In this document: one piece after another, positions 59,880 to 64,000 of the stretch
Position numbering within the stretch: the first letter of the stretch is position 1
Layout of the letters: each line of letters begins with the position of its first letter
Assembly (NCBI RefSeq): GCF_052072235.1
Contig: NZ_CM125436.1
Span: 1,792,001 to 1,856,000 of the forward strand
Length of the DNA stretch: 64,000 nt
Direction: 5' to 3'
Source of the DNA: Brevibacillus_D fluminis_A
Lineage (GTDB): Bacteria; Bacillota; Bacilli; Brevibacillales; Brevibacillaceae
Translations under genes and position numbers: made by a program
Notes under the pieces: generated by a model
What the model was told of the DNA's origin: nothing
The model's input: the letters and a program-made list of their open reading frames with translations, nothing else
Databases searched by the model: none

Positions 59880-60833
59880 TTATTTTTCGGCAGTAGGCAT
59901 GGATTTTTTGCGCGCAAACAAAAACTGAAACCATGTTTTGAACGGAAGCTCGGTGACAAGCATGCCGGACAGGATGAGAAAGCAGCCGAACAGTTGGCGG
60001 GCTGTCAAAACCTCATCGATGAACACAAAGGAAGTAATCGCCGCAAAAACAGGCTCGAGGGCGAAAATCAAGGCCATCCGCGTCGGCGTCGTCAGCTTCT
60101 GGAACGCGGTTTGCGCCAAAAAAGCAATCGCGGTAGCGGGAATCGCGGTGATCAACAGCCCCCAGGTAACGTTAGGATCAAGCATGGCATCGGCATCAAA
60201 CGCCTTGTGCCAATCCTCGAACAGGAAACCGCACAGCCAGCTAATCACCGCAACCGTCAACAACTGGACGATCGCAAGCGGCAAGGCGGGATGCTGCGGT
60301 GCGTATTTTCCGGTGAAAACCAGCTGAAGCGCTCCGGAGATCGCGCAGCCAAAGACCAGCACGTCGCCAAAGTTCAAGCCGATCGTCTCGCTGATGGTCA
60401 GCAAATATAAGCCGAGCACCGCTGCTGCGACGCCTGCGATCGCTTGCCATCCCAGCTTTTGCTTCAGCAGAAAGATGGAAAAGAGCGGGACGAGCACGAC
60501 TGCCAATCCGGTGATAAATCCAGCCTTCGACGGAGTCGTATACTGGAGTCCGATCGTCTGGAAGGCGTAGATGAGAAAGAGCCAAAACCCGATCCAGACG
60601 CCATGGCGGATCAGCTTTGGCGTGAACGCGTTGCGCATATTCGGATAAAACAACAGCAGGATCGCTGCCAAAAAGGCAGTCGCGATCGTGAAGCGAACGC
60701 CATTGAACGTATTCGGAGGCAGAACCGCGATTGCATTTTGCACGACGAGAAAGGTTGCGCCCCACACGACCGTGATCAAAAGCAGGGTGAATTCTGCCCA
60801 AAGCTGCTTTTTCAAAATATCCCCACTTTTCAC
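59880..60833 (-). CDS. DMT-superfamily (EamA) transporter
   Basis: This is a ten-helix drug/metabolite transporter of 317 residues with two EamA repeats. The first repeat begins LLLITVVWGATFLVVQNAIAVLPPNTFNGVRF, the second LVFGCAISGALQLVFTGKYAPQHPALPLAIVQLL and ends RMALIFALEPVFAAITSFVFIDEVLTARQLFGCFLILSGM. Substrate unknown; relatives export amino acids or metabolites. The start is GTG 60833 or TTG 60815; the latter has a GTGGGG upstream. Confidence 0.9.
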   Translation of the reverse strand: MKSGDILKKQLWAEFTLLLITVVWGATFLVVQNAIAVLPPNTFNGVRFTIATAFLAAILLLFYPNMRNAFTPKLIRHGVWIGFWLFLIYAFQTIGLQYTTPSKAGFITGLAVVLVPLFSIFLLKQKLGWQAIAGVAAAVLGLYLLTISETIGLNFGDVLVFGCAISGALQLVFTGKYAPQHPALPLAIVQLLTVAVISWLCGFLFEDWHKAFDADAMLDPNVTWGLLITAIPATAIAFLAQTAFQKLTTPTRMALIFALEPVFAAITSFVFIDEVLTARQLFGCFLILSGMLVTELPFKTWFQFLFARKKSMPTAEK

Positions 60834-60897
60834 TTGTTGTAAGCATGATGCACACTCTCCCGATCATACGGGATGCCGTCGCGGCTGGCAAGGAATT

Positions 60898-61254
60898 TTA
60901 CCCGTTCCGGCGAAACCGGATTCCGCTGGAAATGACCGCGTACAAAAGTCCGAGTCCCACCACGATCAAGTATGGCAGGGAGCCGGTTGCGGCCGCGGCC
61001 AGTTTGAGCGGCAGGAGCGTGATCAGAAGTGAACCGACAAGGACGATGACAAGAAAGCCCGTCACCGTGCTTGCGGGCGGTTGTCTGATCCCGCGCCGCT
61101 CCAAAATCATCCGGTTGGCAAACGACCCCATCGCCGCCCCGATAAAGCCGCCGAAAGCTGCGGAGTCGTTCATCATCTGCGGCAGCAGGCAGGAGAACAG
61201 GAGGGCCATGATGCCTCCAAGCAATCCGATGAATACTTGTTGTGATCTGGTCAA
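60898..61254 (-). CDS. Small four-helix membrane protein, unknown function
   Basis: The 118-residue product, starting with TTG at 61254 behind GGAAGGGTGG, contains four hydrophobic segments: VFIGLLGGIMALLFSCLLP, FGGFIGAAMGSFANRM, VTGFLVIVLVGSLLITLLP and LPYLIVVGLGLLYAVISSGI, with a basic C-terminus. No family is recognised. It is co-directional with the EamA transporter 64 bases downstream. The opposite strand is also open here, so coding is inferred from the regular alternation of helices and the start signal. Confidence 0.65.
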   Translation of the reverse strand: MTRSQQVFIGLLGGIMALLFSCLLPQMMNDSAAFGGFIGAAMGSFANRMILERRGIRQPPASTVTGFLVIVLVGSLLITLLPLKLAAAATGSLPYLIVVGLGLLYAVISSGIRFRRNG

Positions 61255-61384
61255 ACTATCATTCCACCCTTCCAAATTGATTTTATCGGATGTTTTTCTT
61301 CCAACCAAGGTTTTTCCTATGCTATTCTCTAGTATAAATAGAGGGTTTGTAGAAAAATGGAAGATCAGGGGGTTGGGGATCGTG

Positions 61385-63004
61385 ATGAAATCATCCGCTT
61401 TGCAATCGCGTCGCGCCAGGCTTGCAGGGAAAACGACAGAAGAAGTTGCGGCTCGGATCGGCAATTTGCTTGCAGCAAGCAATAGCCTGGAAGAAAAGAA
61501 AGAGGAGATTCGGGCGCTGCTGGATCAAGCGTTGGGGAAACGCGAATATTTTGTCGTCATCGATGAGACCGGTTTGGGCGTCATCCATACGAACCGGTTG
61601 CGCGAAGGCGTCTTGTTCGGCGATGTGGTCGGACAGCGGGCGGCAGGCACCACGAAGCTTTTGGCGCAGCTGTACCGCCGCGATACGGGCGAATGGCTGA
61701 TCGATACGTCATGTCCCATTGGTGTATATGGCAAAAAGCGATACGTGCTGCGGATGGGGACATTGCTGCATCGGCCGTTTTTGCAGCCGGCACTCCTCAG
61801 TCTGAGCGCCATCCCGTCGTTGGTCAGTGTACCGATCGGTCTGTTGTGCGGAGCAGGGCTCGGCGAGGTGGCCATCATCGCAGGCTCTTCACTGGCAGTC
61901 GGCATGATCGGCGGCCATTTCCTTTATTCGCATATGCAAAAACAGCTGGAAACATGGTTGGGGATGACGCGGACGGTCTCTTCCGGCGATCTGACGAAAC
62001 GGATCGAGACGCAAGCCCGCGACGAATTCCATCAGATGGGGCTGGAATTAAATAAAATGGTGCTGGGCATGAAAAGCATGATCAGCGAAATTGCCGCTTC
62101 GTCAAAAACGACGCGGTCGATCAGCCAGCAGCAGTCCAAACAGGCGGACGAACTGGCGGAGACGTTTGAGGAGCTGACGGGCATCATGAGCGAGTTCCAT
62201 GCAGGAGCGGGCCAGCAGGCGACAGGCACCAGACAAGCGACGGAGCGGCTGGAGGAAGTGCTGCAGCGGCTCATGGAAATACGCGAGGCGGCCGTCGTCG
62301 CCCGGGAACTCGGCAAGCGAGCGGCCGTCGTGACGTCCGATGGAACGAAAGCGGTTTCGTCCGCATCGAACCAGATGGTCCAGATGGAGGCTGCGATGAA
62401 CGGAACGGCCAACCGCATTCAAGAGCTGGCCAAAGGCGCCGAGCTGATCAGCGAGCAGGCAACGTCGATCACGCGGATCGCGCGCCAAACCAACACGCTT
62501 GCGCTCAATGCGAGCATCGAAGCAGCGCGGGCAGGCGAGCATGGCCGCGGCTTTGCGGTCGTGGCTGGCGAAGTGCGCCAGCTTGCGGAAGAAACCACCC
62601 GCTTTGCGGAACAGATCGTCGCCACGATCCAGATGATCCATCAGGAAGCCGCGCGCGCAAGGCAAGATTCGCAGGAGGGTCTTCATGTGCTTTTGGCTGC
62701 GAATAAGGAAGTGACGGAAGCCGGCCAAGCCATTCGTTCGCTGGAAGCGGTTGTCAAAGAAAATGAACGGCAGTCCGTCCAAAATGAGGAACGGGCCGAA
62801 GCGGTTTTGGATAATTGTCGCAGCGTTATGCAAACAATAAAACAAGTGGAAGCGATCGCCCACGAGTTTTCCGAGAGCGTCGCCGAAGCGGCATCGGCTG
62901 TAGAGGGTCAGACCGAAGCGGTCAACCGGCTTGCGCTCGAGTCGAATCAATTGTCGATTCAGGCGGAAAAGCTGGAAACCATTGTCGAGCGATTCCGCTA
63001 TTGA
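61385..63004 (+). CDS. Methyl-accepting chemotaxis protein with N-terminal cytoplasmic sensor
   Basis: This 539-residue chemoreceptor has unusual topology. No helix spans the membrane in the first 140 residues; instead a soluble domain (KREYFVVIDETGLGVIHTNRLREGVLFGDVVGQRAAGTTKLLAQLYRRDTGEWLIDTSCPI) precedes two closely spaced helices at about 140-185. HAMP-like MTRTVSSGDLTKRIETQARDEFHQMGLELNKM follows, then the signalling tip IARQTNTLALNASIEAARAGEHGRGFAVVAGEVRQLAEE. The sensor probably faces the cytoplasm and reads an internal signal. ATG 61385 (GTG 61382 possible) follows GGGGGTTGGGG. Confidence 0.92.
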   Translation: MKSSALQSRRARLAGKTTEEVAARIGNLLAASNSLEEKKEEIRALLDQALGKREYFVVIDETGLGVIHTNRLREGVLFGDVVGQRAAGTTKLLAQLYRRDTGEWLIDTSCPIGVYGKKRYVLRMGTLLHRPFLQPALLSLSAIPSLVSVPIGLLCGAGLGEVAIIAGSSLAVGMIGGHFLYSHMQKQLETWLGMTRTVSSGDLTKRIETQARDEFHQMGLELNKMVLGMKSMISEIAASSKTTRSISQQQSKQADELAETFEELTGIMSEFHAGAGQQATGTRQATERLEEVLQRLMEIREAAVVARELGKRAAVVTSDGTKAVSSASNQMVQMEAAMNGTANRIQELAKGAELISEQATSITRIARQTNTLALNASIEAARAGEHGRGFAVVAGEVRQLAEETTRFAEQIVATIQMIHQEAARARQDSQEGLHVLLAANKEVTEAGQAIRSLEAVVKENERQSVQNEERAEAVLDNCRSVMQTIKQVEAIAHEFSESVAEAASAVEGQTEAVNRLALESNQLSIQAEKLETIVERFRY

Positions 63005-63076
63005 TGGCGCAAGTGTCGGAATCAGCAAGGTCGTAATAAACTTTTCACATTTTAAACCCCTCTATTACGGACATAA

Positions 63077-63085
63077 TGATATAAT
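63077..63085 (+). promoter_or_regulatory. Extended -10 promoter of hemA
   Basis: TGA-TATAAT, 40 bases before the hemA start; -35 not evident. Confidence 0.5.
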
Positions 63086-63124
63086 GAGAGTGCAATTTGA
63101 ACGATGACGTTTGGGAGGAAGACC

Positions 63125-64000
63125 ATGGATATCCTGCTAGTGGGACTAAACTATAAAACAGCACCTGTCGAAATTCGGGAGAAATTTACATTCAACGACG
63201 ACAGCACACCCAGGGCGCTGCACCTTCTCTCTCAGACGAAAAGCATCGTCGAAAGTGTCATTATCGGTACGTGCAACCGCACGGAGATTTATGTGGTGTG
63301 CGATCAGCTACATACAGGCCGTTTTTATACGCGCAATTTTCTCGCGGACTGGTTCGGCATCGACAAGGAACAGTTCCAGCCGTATTTATATATCAAAGAA
63401 AACGAAGAAGCGATTGAGCATTTGTTCAACGTAGCCTGTGGACTCGATTCCATGGTGATGGGTGAGACGCAGATTTTGGGCCAGGTGCGTTCCGCGTTTT
63501 TGCTGGCGCAGGAACACAAAGTCACCGGCACCGTGTTCAACACGCTTTTCCGCCAGGCTGTCACACTGGCAAAACGCGCGCATACCGAGACCGGCATCAA
63601 TGAAAATGCCGTTTCCGTCAGCTATGCGGCGATCGAGCTAGGCAAAAAGATTTTTGGCTCCTTCCATGACAAGCGGGTGCTGATTTTGGGCGCAGGCAAA
63701 ATGAGCGAGCTGACGGCCAAGCATCTGTCCGCAAACGGCGTCAACAAAGTGTGCGTCGTCAACCGGACGATCGAGCGAGCGCGTCTGCTCGCCGAAAAAT
63801 TCAACGGGGACGCAACCACCATGGAGCGCTTGCCCGAGCAGTTGCTTACAGCCGACATCGTGATTTCCTCGACCGGTGCTACCGGCTATGTGCTGACCAA
63901 AGACAGCCTGGCGCCGATCGTGAAAAAACGCAAGCATCGTCCGCTGTTTATGATCGATATCGCCGTGCCGCGCGATTTGGACCCGGCCTTGCATGAGCTG
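63125..64000 (+). CDS. hemA: Glutamyl-tRNA reductase, partial at window edge
   Basis: This enzyme catalyses the first committed step of tetrapyrrole synthesis, reducing glutamyl-tRNA to glutamate-1-semialdehyde. The 292 visible residues include the start MDILLVGLNYKTAPVEIREKF, the nucleophilic Cys in IIGTCNRTEIYVV, GLDSMVMGETQILGQVRSAF and the NADPH site VLILGAGKMSELTAKHL. The frame is open to base 64000; the C-terminal dimerisation domain lies outside. The start follows GGGAGGAAG. Confidence 0.97.
   Translation, partial: MDILLVGLNYKTAPVEIREKFTFNDDSTPRALHLLSQTKSIVESVIIGTCNRTEIYVVCDQLHTGRFYTRNFLADWFGIDKEQFQPYLYIKENEEAIEHLFNVACGLDSMVMGETQILGQVRSAFLLAQEHKVTGTVFNTLFRQAVTLAKRAHTETGINENAVSVSYAAIELGKKIFGSFHDKRVLILGAGKMSELTAKHLSANGVNKVCVVNRTIERARLLAEKFNGDATTMERLPEQLLTADIVISSTGATGYVLTKDSLAPIVKKRKHRPLFMIDIAVPRDLDPALHEL

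Noticed and set aside
60845..61384. N-terminal 180-residue extension of the second chemoreceptor
   Set aside because: The frame is open upstream but overlaps a better minus-strand membrane protein and lacks a ribosome site, while ATG 61385 has a G-rich site and matches the start of helical receptor sequence.

Overview
The window comes from a spore-forming Gram-positive bacterium of the Bacillales. The best guess is Brevibacillus or a close relative in the Paenibacillaceae. Support comes from a Ger-type spore germinant-receptor operon, gerM and lonB, sigma-F/sigma-G-like promoters, strong AGGAGG-type ribosome sites, fairly high G+C, and a right-hand end ordered much as in Bacillus subtilis (murI - gerM - rph - ysnA - ysnB - tig - clpX - lonB - lonA - ysxC - hemA). 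Here clpP sits between tig and clpX. The species call is inference. No tRNA, rRNA, CRISPR array, phage or intact insertion sequence was seen.

Layout. 1-3.3 kb: a leftward gerAA-AB-AC operon whose AB gene carries an in-frame TAG. 3.4-3.8 kb: a remnant of an Rpn-type nuclease/transposase. 3.9-12.3 kb: a leftward PAS/AAA+/Fis sigma-54 activator, then a rightward group behind a perfect -24/-12 promoter: CoA-transferase A and B, a polar amino-acid ABC transporter (three genes), thiolase, a frameshifted ketopantoate-reductase-like gene and a VanX-like dipeptidase. 12.4-14.7 kb: a WYL regulator plus a PD-(D/E)XK nuclease-like protein that looks accessory. 14.8-17.5 kb: a hemerythrin-domain protein and a chemoreceptor.

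17.6-31.0 kb: an ethanolamine-utilisation (eut) microcompartment locus: eutL, a BMC shell protein with a Rho-N/SAP-like tail, eutE, a BMC-H protein, pduL-type phosphotransacylase, an unrecognised cargo-like protein, eutN, eutS, eutP, the sensor kinase eutW and ANTAR regulator eutV, eutA, eutB, eutC, a 45-residue membrane peptide and an APC permease. Between eutV and eutA lies a textbook ANTAR antitermination element: two hairpins with A1/G4 hexaloops, the second sharing its 3' arm with a terminator. A weaker candidate lies before eutL. Ethanolamine would be split by EutBC to acetaldehyde, then EutE and PduL would give acetyl-phosphate inside the shell. No eutH, eutT, eutG or eutQ is present.

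31.2-45.6 kb: a kynurenine/3-hydroxyanthranilate meta-cleavage island. An IclR regulator precedes nbaC-D-F-E-H-J-I-G and a tautomerase, which together convert 3-hydroxyanthranilate to pyruvate and acetyl-CoA. An OYE-family reductase and a leftward superoxide dismutase follow. A leftward kynureninase-permease pair is divergent from a TetR regulator. Kynurenine 3-monooxygenase and the first tryptophan-degrading steps are not in the window.

46-64 kb: conserved housekeeping: murI, gerM, rph, RdgB-type NTP pyrophosphatase, ysnB, tig, clpP, clpX, lonB (sigma-F-like promoter), lonA, engB, a GH84-family glucosaminidase, a leftward EamA transporter and small membrane protein, a second chemoreceptor with an unusual cytoplasmic N-terminus, and the 5' part of hemA running off the end.
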